Source of the DNA: Acididesulfobacillus acetoxydans
Lineage (GTDB): Bacteria; Bacillota; Desulfitobacteriia; Desulfitobacteriales; Desulfitobacteriaceae
DNA length: 64,000 bases
Assembly (NCBI RefSeq): GCF_900016645.1
Contig: NZ_CDGJ01000104.1
Strand: one strand, 5' to 3'
Shown here: one piece after another, positions 35,911 to 44,419 of the stretch
How the letters are laid out: each line of letters starts with the position of its first letter
Numbering within the stretch: position 1 is the first letter of the stretch
Notes under the pieces: generated by a model
Seen by the model: only the letters and a program-made list of their open reading frames with translations
Database searches by the model: none
Told to the model about the DNA's origin: nothing
Position numbers and translations under genes: made by a program

Positions 35911-36263
35911 TTGAAACCTGTTTTGATTCCGCATGCGGCCTATCAGGATTCCGTAATCGAACATCTTCGACGTCATTATTCCGATGGGACCTTCGTCATC
36001 GCGAACGCTGACTGGCGTTGGGTTGCCCAGTTCTGGATGACCGATTTGTATCACATCGCGACGCTGCTTCAGAACAGCTATGGTGCTAAAGGCCCGGAGC
36101 CTCGTGATCCGGCTTCCATGCTCCGATCGTATTTTCTCTTTCTCATGACGATGCCAGAAATCGGCGTTACTGAGTAGATTGATGAGACAATGCGGGTTCC
36201 TCCTTACGCCATCCTTAGTGGCTTCGAACCCGAGGATATTCGGGGTGTCGGTACTTTCTACGA
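35911..36263 (+). pseudogene. DDE transposase, N-terminal fragment with internal stop
   Basis: Starts at TTG 35911 (AGGGGCGA upstream) with KPVLIPHAAYQDSVIEHLRR. An in-frame TAG at 36175-36177 stands where related transposases seem to have Trp. The same frame continues through VPPYAILSGFEPEDI and VGTFYD, then ends at the stop of the next minus-strand gene at about 36264. The exact IS family is not certain. Most of the catalytic domain is gone. Confidence 0.7.
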
Positions 36264-37685
36264 CTATAATCTCACACCGCGTTGCCTCAGCCATTTTGGC
36301 AGCAATGTTTCCTCCACTCGCTCACTGACTTCCGGTGCTTTCTTTAATAAGAGCTCTGCCAACGGCTCACTGACATTAATTCCGCCCATCGCGCCGTCAA
36401 ACACAATCACCTTCCGTGTTCCGCTAGCCTTATAGGCAAATTCCATCGCATCTTCTGTACTTTCAGATACCACCGCATGTTTCATATAATTAAGATTTTG
36501 CGGATCGCGGTTAAAGAGTTCAGCCTGTTCCTGACCCACCACAACTGTCGGAATATGCTCAGTGAAAAAAGCGCAAGGATACCCCGTCCAAGCATAATTA
36601 TGCACAGTCATCTTGATCGCTTTATTCATTGGCGGGATTTCATCCAGCAAAGGTCTGCCCAGTTTGCCATAAAAAGACTCCGTGTACCAGGTATAGGCCG
36701 GCAGAGGCAGTTCTAAATCATAGAGATCGGTGTTCGCGCCGGCGAAGTTGGCATAAATAACCCCGGCAGAGAATACATAGACAGCTGGAGCCGGAAAATC
36801 CAGGGCAGCGATACACTCGTCAATTTCCCCGAGCAAAGTCATCATCTTGCCGTAGTAACGGCAGCCAATTTCTGTCACCCTGTCGTTCAAGGCGTAGAGA
36901 TTGCTGTCCACATCCACGCCCACGATGCCGTTGGGGGCCATGGTCAGGAAAGCGGCAAAAGCAAACTTACTCTGTACAAACGGGGAATCAAAGATCGCCC
37001 GTGCTGTAAAATTGGCCGCCCGTGGCCCCAGATTCTGATGGTAAGTAGAGCGGGTTTCGATACGGGCATAGGACATCCCGAACGGTTTCACTGCCCGGTC
37101 AACTTGACGATGAAAATGGACTTCCCGCACATCGCTGTTATGGGCATGAATGATCCAATCCGCATCATAAACCTTCTTGATGCCGTAAAGCGTGCCAATT
37201 TCCGTCTCAATGGCGATCCCCTGATCAATGGGGGCTACTCCAATCGCCTTACCGTTAAAGTCTTTATCCAAGCCATAACGTTTGATGTACTCCTCCGTTT
37301 CCCGAAAGCGTAAGCCCACCCCGGCCCGTAGCCGAATGTTATGACAGCCTGTTCTTGCCTCAACGACATCTCTAATGGTCCTTAGCAGTTCGGCATAAGG
37401 CTCACCGCCCAACAAGGTAAACCCGTGATGGGAAGCTAAAATGTTCACTGAATGTTCAGGTTTAATTTTGCTCATATCGACCTTTTGTAAAGCAGCGACA
37501 GACGCTTTGCGGATAGCATCTAATCCTTCTGAGCTGGGATAAATTACTTCCGGCAGATCCGGAAAAAGTTCTTTCAACAAAACGGAGGTCATCCTAGGAA
37601 GTTCACTGACCCGGGTTTTCACCAATTCCGGTTCAATCCCGTATTGGGAAGCGCGCGGCGGTATGGGGACTAAAGGAGAATGCAT
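36264..37685 (-). CDS. LarA-like (lactate racemase-fold) protein, function unknown
   Basis: 473-residue soluble protein. By eye it follows the layout of the nickel-pincer racemase LarA/DUF2088 family: a first-domain His motif (NILASHHGFTLLGGEP), a segment like LarA's ATGFHRPSTHEE but reading VGLRFRETEEYI, then VYDADWIIHAHNSDVREVHF and RQVDRAVKPFGMSYAR. The His equivalent to LarA His108 appears replaced by Arg, while His in EVHF and Lys in VKPF are kept. It overlaps the ferredoxin gene stop by one base (TAATG), so the two are coupled. It may be a racemase or epimerase for a hydroxy acid in the oxo-acid pathway. The assignment is tentative. Confidence 0.5.
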   Translation of the reverse strand: MHSPLVPIPPRASQYGIEPELVKTRVSELPRMTSVLLKELFPDLPEVIYPSSEGLDAIRKASVAALQKVDMSKIKPEHSVNILASHHGFTLLGGEPYAELLRTIRDVVEARTGCHNIRLRAGVGLRFRETEEYIKRYGLDKDFNGKAIGVAPIDQGIAIETEIGTLYGIKKVYDADWIIHAHNSDVREVHFHRQVDRAVKPFGMSYARIETRSTYHQNLGPRAANFTARAIFDSPFVQSKFAFAAFLTMAPNGIVGVDVDSNLYALNDRVTEIGCRYYGKMMTLLGEIDECIAALDFPAPAVYVFSAGVIYANFAGANTDLYDLELPLPAYTWYTESFYGKLGRPLLDEIPPMNKAIKMTVHNYAWTGYPCAFFTEHIPTVVVGQEQAELFNRDPQNLNYMKHAVVSESTEDAMEFAYKASGTRKVIVFDGAMGGINVSEPLAELLLKKAPEVSERVEETLLPKWLRQRGVRL

Positions 37686-38305
37686 TAGGTATCACTCCTT
37701 CCTTGCAGAGGTGCTTCGACAATCCGGTTTAAAAGCTCAATATCCTCGTCGAAGTAAAATCCGCGGCTGGCATACTTCTGCTTCACCTCTTCCGGGATTT
37801 CCCAGACCGTAACCGTTTTGCCATACCACTGCCATCCGTCCTTGGGCCGCCGCGGTTCGATACCTGCAGCGGCCAGCAAACGAAGCAAGGGCTGGATGCA
37901 TTCCACTTTGCATCCGGTGCGTACCCCCGTTAAGTAAGAAAGCTCCTCCGGCGACTCGGCCCCTTGCAAGATGGCCGCCGCCACTTCTTCTGCCCGGGTC
38001 GCCGTGCAGTAACAAATCAGTTGTTCCGGGTTAAATTTTGCCTTCGTGCACAATTCTTCTATTTGGGTATAATCAACAGCACTGACATCCACTTTTACGA
38101 AGACTGGCTGCTCCCTTTTGACCATGGATATTGCATACTCAGGACAGCGCTGTTCGCATGCGGCACAACCCCGGCAACGTCCATTGTCAATGACGGCCAT
38201 GCGATTCTCCATTTTAATTGCTACGACAGGGCAAACAAATTCGCAAATTCTGCAGCCGCGACACTTGTCTTGTTCCACCACAGCCAATAGATTAACGACC
38301 TTCAT
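37685..38305 (-). CDS. Ferredoxin-type protein with two 4Fe-4S motifs and a BFD-like [2Fe-2S] domain
   Basis: 206 residues from ATG 38305 (AAAGGAGG six bases upstream). Residues ~10-60 hold two 4Fe-4S motifs: CRGCRICEFVCP and CRGCAACEQRCP. The middle contains a BFD-type [2Fe-2S] domain (LICYCTATRAEEVAAAILQG with GVRTGCKVEC). This suggests an electron-transfer subunit. It lies between the 4-hydroxy-2-oxovalerate aldolase and LarA-like genes, overlapping both slightly. A redox step is not obvious in the known pathway, so it may serve the LarA-like protein. Confidence 0.8.
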   Translation of the reverse strand: MKVVNLLAVVEQDKCRGCRICEFVCPVVAIKMENRMAVIDNGRCRGCAACEQRCPEYAISMVKREQPVFVKVDVSAVDYTQIEELCTKAKFNPEQLICYCTATRAEEVAAAILQGAESPEELSYLTGVRTGCKVECIQPLLRLLAAAGIEPRRPKDGWQWYGKTVTVWEIPEEVKQKYASRGFYFDEDIELLNRIVEAPLQGRSDT

Positions 38306-39323
38306 GTGAACCTCCTTTCTTTTGGGCCAACTGGTACGCGACGTCGACAATCATATCTTCCTGTCCCCCGACCATTCGCCTCCTTCCCAGTTCAACCAGA
38401 ATGTCCCTGGGATCAAGCCGGAACTTTTCCGCAGCCCGGTAGGTGTGTAAGAGAAAACTGGAATAGACCCCGGCATAACCCAGCATTAACGGAGCATTGC
38501 GCACGACTTGCGGGCGGTGCATGATTGGCTCTACCACCTCTTCAGCTACATCCATAATTTTGTAAAAATCCACACCGGTCTGATAACCCGCTTTATCTAA
38601 AACCCCTGTCAGCACTTCGATCTGGGTATTCCCTGCCCCGGCACCCAAGCCCCGACAAGTCCCGTCCAGAAAACTCGCGCCGGCTTCCAAAGCCGCTAAA
38701 GAATTGGCGGTAGCCAAGGATAAGTTGTTATGAGCATGAAAACCAACGGGCACTTTTACGGCATCCACGACAGCCCCCACGCGGACCTTTACATCCTCAG
38801 GCAGCATCGCTCCCGCTGAATCTGCAACATAGATGATGTCAGCCCCATAAGACTCGAACAGTTTAGCCTGTTCGAGTACTTTTTCCGGCGGAGCCATGTG
38901 ACTCATCATCAGAAAGCCAAAAGTCTTCAGACCCAATTTCTTGGCTATCCCGATATGCTGCTCGGCAATATCGGCCTCCGTAACATGGGTGGCCACCCGT
39001 ACGGCTTTGGCTCCGCATCGGGCTGCATGTTCCAGATTTTCCACAGTCCCGATACCCGGCAAGAGGAGCACGGTGAGTTTTCCCTTCTTAATGGCCTTGG
39101 CCGCCGCGATTAACATATCCTCTTCGCGGGTCAGCGACCACCCGTAGTTAAAAGAAGACCCGGCCAAACCGTCCCCATGGCTTACTTCAATGTATTCAAC
39201 TCCGGCAGCATCCAACCCTCCGGCAATGGCCGAGATCTGTTCCACCGTATATTCATGACTTACGGCATGACTGCCATCCCGCAAGGTTGTATCCACCAGA
39301 TGAATCATTTTTTCCTTATTCAT
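38292..39323 (-). CDS. mhpE: 4-hydroxy-2-oxovalerate aldolase
   Basis: Cleaves 4-hydroxy-2-oxopentanoate to pyruvate and acetaldehyde. 343 residues, HMGL-like TIM barrel. The N-terminus LVDTTLRDGSHAVSHEYTVE contains the catalytic Arg and metal Asp; VGFHAHNNLSLATANSLAAL has the metal His pair; the DmpG/MhpE communication domain is C-terminal. Its start overlaps the aldehyde dehydrogenase stop by four bases. These two enzymes form a channelling complex in known bacteria. Confidence 0.95.
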   Translation of the reverse strand: MNKEKMIHLVDTTLRDGSHAVSHEYTVEQISAIAGGLDAAGVEYIEVSHGDGLAGSSFNYGWSLTREEDMLIAAAKAIKKGKLTVLLLPGIGTVENLEHAARCGAKAVRVATHVTEADIAEQHIGIAKKLGLKTFGFLMMSHMAPPEKVLEQAKLFESYGADIIYVADSAGAMLPEDVKVRVGAVVDAVKVPVGFHAHNNLSLATANSLAALEAGASFLDGTCRGLGAGAGNTQIEVLTGVLDKAGYQTGVDFYKIMDVAEEVVEPIMHRPQVVRNAPLMLGYAGVYSSFLLHTYRAAEKFRLDPRDILVELGRRRMVGGQEDMIVDVAYQLAQKKGGSHEGR

Positions 39324-40195
39324 GCCTGCACTCCCTTTGCCAGTAACTTCTCCGCGATTTTCCCGGCCACCCGCACAGCGGCTGAGGTGATAATGTCGAG
39401 GTTTCCGGAATATTTGGGCAGGAAGTCGCCTGCCCCTTCGACTTCAATGATGGTCGTCACCTTGTGACCCTCCAGTATGGGGGGCACCCGGAGCCTGTAG
39501 CCAGGCACATACTTCTGGATCTCCTTAACGATCCCATGAACAGCATCTTTTATCGCAGTTTCGTCTGGATTCTCGACCTCAACATAAACAGTATTGCACA
39601 TCAAAACCGGAGGCTCTGCCGGATTCAGAATGATGATAGCCTTACCGGTTTTTGCCCCACCCACCTCAACAATAGCCCTGGAGGTTGTTTCGGTAAATTC
39701 ATCAATATTCTGGCGAGTCCCTGGCCCTGCGCTCTTACTGGAGATACTGGCCACAATTTCCGCATATTTGACTCCAGCCCCCTGATGAATGGCAGACACG
39801 ATGGGAACCGTCGCCTGTCCGGCACAAGTCACCATATTCAAGTTAGGCTCATCTTTCAGTTGATCCAGGTTAACACAGGGCACTACATACGGCCCAATGG
39901 CAGCCGGCGTCAGATCAATCGCGACCTTACCCGCCTGCTTCAGCAAAGGGGCATGCGTCGAATGAGGTTTCGCTCCGGTCGCATCAAAGACAATTTTGAT
40001 ATCCGGGTCCTTGAGAACCGCATCCACCCCTTCGATAGAAGTGTTGATCCCCATATCCCGAGCCCTCTTAATCCCTTCGGATTCAACAATTCCCGTGAGT
40101 AGAGCCATTTCCAGCCGATCACTGTTGAGTATTTTGTACATTAAGTCGGAACCAATATTGCCCGGACCAATGACAGCCACTTTAATCTTTTTCAC
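39320..40195 (-). CDS. mhpF: Acetaldehyde dehydrogenase (acylating)
   Basis: Converts acetaldehyde + CoA + NAD+ to acetyl-CoA. 291 residues, typical MhpF/DmpF length. The Rossmann motif is VAVIGPGNIGSDLMYKI. The catalytic Cys lies in MVTCAGQATVPIV. The start is GTG 40195; GAGGAG lies about 14 bases upstream, a longer spacing than in neighbours. It is followed by the partner aldolase. Confidence 0.94.
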   Translation of the reverse strand: MKKIKVAVIGPGNIGSDLMYKILNSDRLEMALLTGIVESEGIKRARDMGINTSIEGVDAVLKDPDIKIVFDATGAKPHSTHAPLLKQAGKVAIDLTPAAIGPYVVPCVNLDQLKDEPNLNMVTCAGQATVPIVSAIHQGAGVKYAEIVASISSKSAGPGTRQNIDEFTETTSRAIVEVGGAKTGKAIIILNPAEPPVLMCNTVYVEVENPDETAIKDAVHGIVKEIQKYVPGYRLRVPPILEGHKVTTIIEVEGAGDFLPKYSGNLDIITSAAVRVAGKIAEKLLAKGVQA

Positions 40196-40224
40196 GGTTA
40201 CGTCTTCATCTCCTCACATTGAGT

Positions 40225-40998
40225 TCAAATAAATCTAAGATTCAAGCTACCCAGGCCGTAAAAGGACAAGGTAAACACATCTCCGGCCGCCGCCGCTTCC
40301 GCCGCAGTCACGGCTCCGGACAGGATGATTTCCCCGGCTTCCAAGGCGATATCAAAATCAGCCAGTTTATTGGCAAGCCACGCCACAGACGCCGCCGGAT
40401 GACCCCAGACTTCAGCCCCTGCCCCACTGCTGACCATCCCGCCGTTCTTCTCTAAGACCATGCCAATCAGCCGCAAGTCAAGATCTTTAACGGGAACCAA
40501 GCGGCTGCCTAGAACGAGGCGGGCGCTGGAGGCGTTGTCCGCGATGGTATCCGGCAACTTGATTTTCCAGTCGCGAATCCGGCTGTCCACGATTTCAAAG
40601 GAAGGCATCACGCCTGCCGTAACCCGCAGGACATCCGCGATCGTGACTCCCGGTCCTTTAAGCCTGTCTTTTAACACGAAGGCCAGTTCCCCCTCCACTT
40701 TGGGCAGAAGAAGCTCCTCCCGTCGGCAAGCCTCGCCTTCCAATAAGAACATATCGTCGAGCAAATGACCATAATCAGGTTCGTTCACCCCCAAGAGCTT
40801 TTGCATGCCCTTGCTGGTGATCCCGATCTTTTTGCCAATGATTTTGCGCCCTTGGGCCCGCTTCAGAGCAATGCCCTCGAGTTGGATCTTATAAGCGTCC
40901 TGAATGCTCAGACCCGGGTACCTTTCCGTCAATGGCTCCAGCGGCTTCCTCTCATTTTCTGCCTTGGCCAGCATCTCCGCTATGTCTTTGTAGTTCAT
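40225..40998 (-). CDS. mhpD: 2-keto-4-pentenoate hydratase family enzyme
   Basis: 257-residue fumarylacetoacetase-fold hydratase/decarboxylase. Visible motifs: LTERYPGLSIQDAYKIQ, KKIGITSKGMQKLLGV and the metal region PKVEGELAFVLKD. It would hydrate 2-oxopent-4-enoate to 4-hydroxy-2-oxopentanoate, the substrate of the next enzymes. The related 4-oxalocrotonate decarboxylase (DmpH) is an alternative. ATG 40998 is preferred, with AGGAGG eight bases upstream; ATG 41004 is too close. Confidence 0.88.
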   Translation of the reverse strand: MNYKDIAEMLAKAENERKPLEPLTERYPGLSIQDAYKIQLEGIALKRAQGRKIIGKKIGITSKGMQKLLGVNEPDYGHLLDDMFLLEGEACRREELLLPKVEGELAFVLKDRLKGPGVTIADVLRVTAGVMPSFEIVDSRIRDWKIKLPDTIADNASSARLVLGSRLVPVKDLDLRLIGMVLEKNGGMVSSGAGAEVWGHPAASVAWLANKLADFDIALEAGEIILSGAVTAAEAAAAGDVFTLSFYGLGSLNLRFI

Positions 40999-41011
40999 GC
41001 TCATGTCCTCC

Positions 41012-41893
41012 TTAATTCATCATCGAATGCCAACGTTCTCGCAGGGCGGAGGCGATGACATCGGCCAGTTCCGGAGCCGTCAACCCGTGCGCCAAACCTT
41101 CGACCAGGCGGTCACACCCCAGGCGAGCTTCCTCATGTGGACCGGGTAAAGCCACCAAGAGGGCAATTCCCACCTGTCCGACCGCAATCCGTACCCCCTC
41201 TTTGTGGTGGCGGTGGAAGTCCGGGGTAAACTTCAGGATCCAGGGTGTGTAGGCTTTGGGATCAAGACGCAGAACCGCTTCAATACTATAGTCCTTGTCC
41301 TCTGCTCCCACACCGCCTGTCGTGATAATTAAGCCATACCCAGCCTCCAGTGCCCCTTCCAAGACTGCCGCCGCAGCCTTGGCGTCGTCTTCCAGAATGC
41401 CGCCAAATCGCGCTTGATAACCATGGCTTTCTAATGTTCGCGTAATATAGGGAGAATTCGTATCCTCAATCTTCTTGGCGATCACCTCAGCCCCGGAAGA
41501 GAACACGATGGCCCTGCGCGCAACGGCCTGGCTAATCCCTTGAGCCTGAACAGCAGATGCTTCAAGCACACTTTTCACTTCCTCGGGATCCAGAGCGATG
41601 AACCCCAGAACGCCTTCCGAGTGAATCGCTGCTTTTTCCCCTCTTGTGACTCCGGGTAGAGCCGCTAAACCCTTCAGAATCTCCTCCCCTTTGCCAGCCA
41701 CCCTTTCGGCCTGGACCTTGTGTTTTAAGACATCAAAGGCAATCATGCCTGGCCGTACATCGACAACCATCACCTCCTCTGGCATTAAGCCAAGTGCTTC
41801 AGCAGCAATTTTGGCCGCCTCGCCTAAATTGGCGTGGTTTAACTCGATATCATCGATCCAAAAGGTCGTTTTTTCCAGGAGCTCCCATTCCAT
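41012..41893 (-). CDS. Molybdopterin-binding-domain (MoCF/CinA-like) protein
   Basis: 293 residues. The C-terminal two-thirds match the MoaB/MogA/CinA nucleotide-cofactor fold: IEDTNSPYITRTLESHGYQA, then YGLIITTGGVGAEDKDYSIE. The first ~110 residues are less typical. Its ATG follows directly on the TAA of the NadC-like gene. Pairing with a NadC-like phosphoribosyltransferase is unusual for an oxo-acid cluster. It might help build or modify a cofactor, such as one for the LarA-like protein, or support a molybdenum enzyme encoded elsewhere. Confidence 0.7.
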   Translation of the reverse strand: MEWELLEKTTFWIDDIELNHANLGEAAKIAAEALGLMPEEVMVVDVRPGMIAFDVLKHKVQAERVAGKGEEILKGLAALPGVTRGEKAAIHSEGVLGFIALDPEEVKSVLEASAVQAQGISQAVARRAIVFSSGAEVIAKKIEDTNSPYITRTLESHGYQARFGGILEDDAKAAAAVLEGALEAGYGLIITTGGVGAEDKDYSIEAVLRLDPKAYTPWILKFTPDFHRHHKEGVRIAVGQVGIALLVALPGPHEEARLGCDRLVEGLAHGLTAPELADVIASALRERWHSMMN

Positions 41894-42694
41894 TTACAAC
41901 TCTCCTTCCACATCCAGGCAGAAATCGAGCATAGGCGCATCAAGAATCGCCCGGCCTACGTCTACAATATCTGCCCCCAGGTTGGCCAGCTCCTCCAATT
42001 GCTGGACGTTCACACCCCCGGCAAAGGCCAAGCGCACGCGTTCTCGCCAACCCCCTTGCTCCGCTGCCGCGACTACGAGTCGAAGATCCGATACCTGACC
42101 TGTATCCACCATGAGAATACCAGCGCCCGCCCTGACAGCCAGGTTGGCCTCTGAAGCGATATCCATACTCTCACCCCGAAGCTGGGCCACCACCACTCGA
42201 CTGGCGTCGAACGCTTTTGCCCTGGCCACCGCGACGGCGATTCCACCAAACATTCTGATGTAGTTTTTATCCAGATAGATAAACGGTTCATCGGTGATGC
42301 GCAACTCAGCACCACCGGTGATCACCGCCTGGCGCAGTTCCTTTCTTACAGCCCTGTCAACCTTTTTCCAAGCCCCGCAGACCACCTTAAGCCTCTGCGT
42401 TTTCTGGGTGAAGGCCGCAGCGGCGGTGGCAACCCCAGAAGGCTTGCCGATCACCCCTGGAAGAATTTCCTCCGCTTTGGTCACCGTTTCAGCGTTACCC
42501 ATCCCTGAAAAAACGAGGCTGCCTGCGTGTAATTCTTGTCCCTCGGGCCGCACCCGGAACTGAGCTATACCCAATTCCGCCGCCATATCCTTGAGACGAG
42601 CGGCTCCGGAGAAAATTCCGTTCTCCCGGGACTTTATGGAAAACTTATAGGTTTTCCCCTGGAGCGGAGCAAAGAGGAATTCACGAACATCCAT
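41894..42694 (-). CDS. Quinolinate/nicotinate phosphoribosyltransferase-like protein (NadC/ModD type)
   Basis: 266 residues from ATG 42694, chosen because GGAGG is eight bases upstream. The barrel domain of NadC is clear: KVVCGAWKKVDRAVRKELRQ, then GAGILMVDTGQVSDLRLVVA, and RLAFAGGVNVQQLEELANLG. No other NAD-synthesis genes are here, so it is more like the ModD paralogue. The normal product would be a pyridine mononucleotide. It overlaps the IclR gene end by 14 bases and starts the oxo-acid gene run. Confidence 0.75.
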   Translation of the reverse strand: MDVREFLFAPLQGKTYKFSIKSRENGIFSGAARLKDMAAELGIAQFRVRPEGQELHAGSLVFSGMGNAETVTKAEEILPGVIGKPSGVATAAAAFTQKTQRLKVVCGAWKKVDRAVRKELRQAVITGGAELRITDEPFIYLDKNYIRMFGGIAVAVARAKAFDASRVVVAQLRGESMDIASEANLAVRAGAGILMVDTGQVSDLRLVVAAAEQGGWRERVRLAFAGGVNVQQLEELANLGADIVDVGRAILDAPMLDFCLDVEGEL

Positions 42695-43493
42695 GAGCAT
42701 TCCCTCCCACCCCCGACCTGTAACCCAGACTGGCAGATATATCCTGGCCGGTCTTTAGCATATGCTCAATGATGCTCTCCAGTCGTTCTCCATCCAAACG
42801 GGCCGTCGGACCCGATACACTCATCCCCGCAATAACCTTGCCGGAAAAGTTCCGAATCGGAACAGCCACACAGCGGAGGCCATCCATAATCTCTTCATCA
42901 TCAATGGAGTATCCCTGCCGGCCTATCTTTTTCAGTTCCTCAAGCAAAACTTTTTCCTCCGTTATCGTGTTTTTCGTGTATCGTTTTAACCCTTTAACGG
43001 CAAGGAGTCGTTTCAGTTCCCCCGCCGGAAGGTGCGCCAGCAAGACCTTGCCCACCCCGGTGCAATGGGCCGGCAAGCGATTCCCCACCTGCGAAACGAT
43101 TCGCAATGATTGCTTGCTCTCCCGTTTATCAATATAGAGAACTTCTCCCTTATCCAAGATTACCAGATGCACCGTCTCTCCCAGATTGTCTACCAAATAT
43201 TCGATATGGGGTCCGGCAATCTGACGCACATCCCATGTGTTCGCAACGACGTTGCCCACTTCAAAGAGCCGGATGCCTAAACGATATTTGCCATCAAAGG
43301 GTGACTGTTCAACATAATCGAAATCCCTTAGTGTTGCCAAAAGCCCGTAAGCCGTGCTTTTGGCAAGGTTCATTTCTTTAGCTATTTCACCCAGGGAAAC
43401 ATCCCGCCTTGCCTCTGCCAAAAAATCGATGATTTTAAGCGCCTTGGATACGGACTTAATGGGTGATCTTATCACTGAGGGCTCTTTCTGCAT
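42681..43493 (-). CDS. IclR-family transcriptional regulator
   Basis: 270 residues. Winged helix: SVSKALKIIDFLAEARRDVS with EIAKEMNLAKSTAYGLLATL. The effector domain follows (LPAHCTGVGKVLLAHLPAGE, later GLRCVAVPIRNFSGKVIAGM). AAGGAGAG is nine bases before the ATG. It is the promoter-proximal gene of the oxo-acid cluster and overlaps the next gene, so it is probably auto-regulated with the pathway; IclR members often respond to aromatic or short-chain acids. Confidence 0.93.
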   Translation of the reverse strand: MQKEPSVIRSPIKSVSKALKIIDFLAEARRDVSLGEIAKEMNLAKSTAYGLLATLRDFDYVEQSPFDGKYRLGIRLFEVGNVVANTWDVRQIAGPHIEYLVDNLGETVHLVILDKGEVLYIDKRESKQSLRIVSQVGNRLPAHCTGVGKVLLAHLPAGELKRLLAVKGLKRYTKNTITEEKVLLEELKKIGRQGYSIDDEEIMDGLRCVAVPIRNFSGKVIAGMSVSGPTARLDGERLESIIEHMLKTGQDISASLGYRSGVGGNAHGCS

Positions 43494-44080
43494 CTAAATC
43501 TACTCTCCTTCAAACTCTAGAGGAGTTTCGTTCTACATCGTCGAATGATATTCTTCACTCTCGTATACGTAACTATTCGCCAATTTCAGTCTAATTCCTC
43601 CCGGCTCATCGAGCTATCCATTCGGGATCGCCGCAGGTTTTTTACTGCTTCGGGTGCTCACACTAAATAAGTCGTTCGCGTTAGATATCCTACGTCTCCG
43701 GGGTTAGATAATTGCGGCTAGAATTAGACACACACGGCGCAGAGTTTGCACATTGACAGCGGTATAGACCGCGTTAAATCAACTTGCTTTTTGCATACAG
43801 CCTGGATATCAAAACGCTGGAGAGTAGGTGTTTCTACTACCCTATAATGTCTATATATTGACGACGTTAAGTGCCAGTATCTTACAGAAAGAGTGCATTA
43901 TTGTCCGTCTGTCAGTCAGTCCGCAAATGTGGACATTTTAGCTCGTCAGATTTTTTGCTCACAATCGCGTGAACAAGCCTTTTGGACACGTACGCCGTCA
44001 AATTAAAGACAACTTTTGCCTTCAACCTTTGGACTGGATAGCTTAGCAATAACACCTGGACTAAACAAAATACCCCCTTA
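43494..44080. other. Long intergenic region; promoter side of the oxo-acid operon
   Basis: About 590 bases. No gene is recognised on either strand. The part nearest 43494 should hold the IclR operon promoter. The rest (43600-44080) may be exon-side or deleted intron sequence, since the group II intron relic ends at about 44081. Confidence 0.35.
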
Positions 44081-44229
44081 CTTTACCGTGTTCCTCGGGG
44101 CGGAACTTTGCCGCCGGCTACCTTCGGATCCACCCCACGATCGACACCCTTGCCTTGAGCTAATGGTTGGTCGCTACATACCCCCATAACGGACTGTCAT
44201 CGTCAAGTTAATCATCATGCGTGGCGCAC
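44081..44229 (-). mobile_element. Group II intron, 5' (domain I) fragment
   Basis: Minus strand begins with GTGCG at 44229, the group II intron 5' consensus. It continues with conserved domain I blocks such as AACCATTAGCTCAAGGCAAG, GGTAGCCGGCGGCAAAG and CGAGGAACACGG. The sequence leaves the pattern at about 44081, and no reverse transcriptase gene follows, so only about 150 bases remain. Confidence 0.75.
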
Positions 44230-44240
44230 CGAATTAGAGG

Positions 44241-44262
44241 AAGTCACCCCTTCGAGTGACTT
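44241..44262 (-). terminator. Stem-loop downstream of corrinoid gene
   Basis: AAGTCAC, 8-base loop, GTGACTT. It is about 160 bases past the stop of the corrinoid gene and 11 bases before the intron 5' end. It lacks a good T-run on the minus strand, so it is a weak terminator at best; class C group II introns are known to insert behind such hairpins. Confidence 0.45.
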
Positions 44263-44419
44263 TCTCTCGGTTATTTTATGGATTCTTGGTTGTTTTTCCT
44301 AAACCTATAGCGCGTTAGCGCATCGTGCGGTCAATCCGCAATTGTCGCTGTGCCGGTTGTAAATTTGCCTTCTCTAACGCCTTTCGAAACAGTTATCCTT
44401 TGGTCCATTATGCCAAAAG

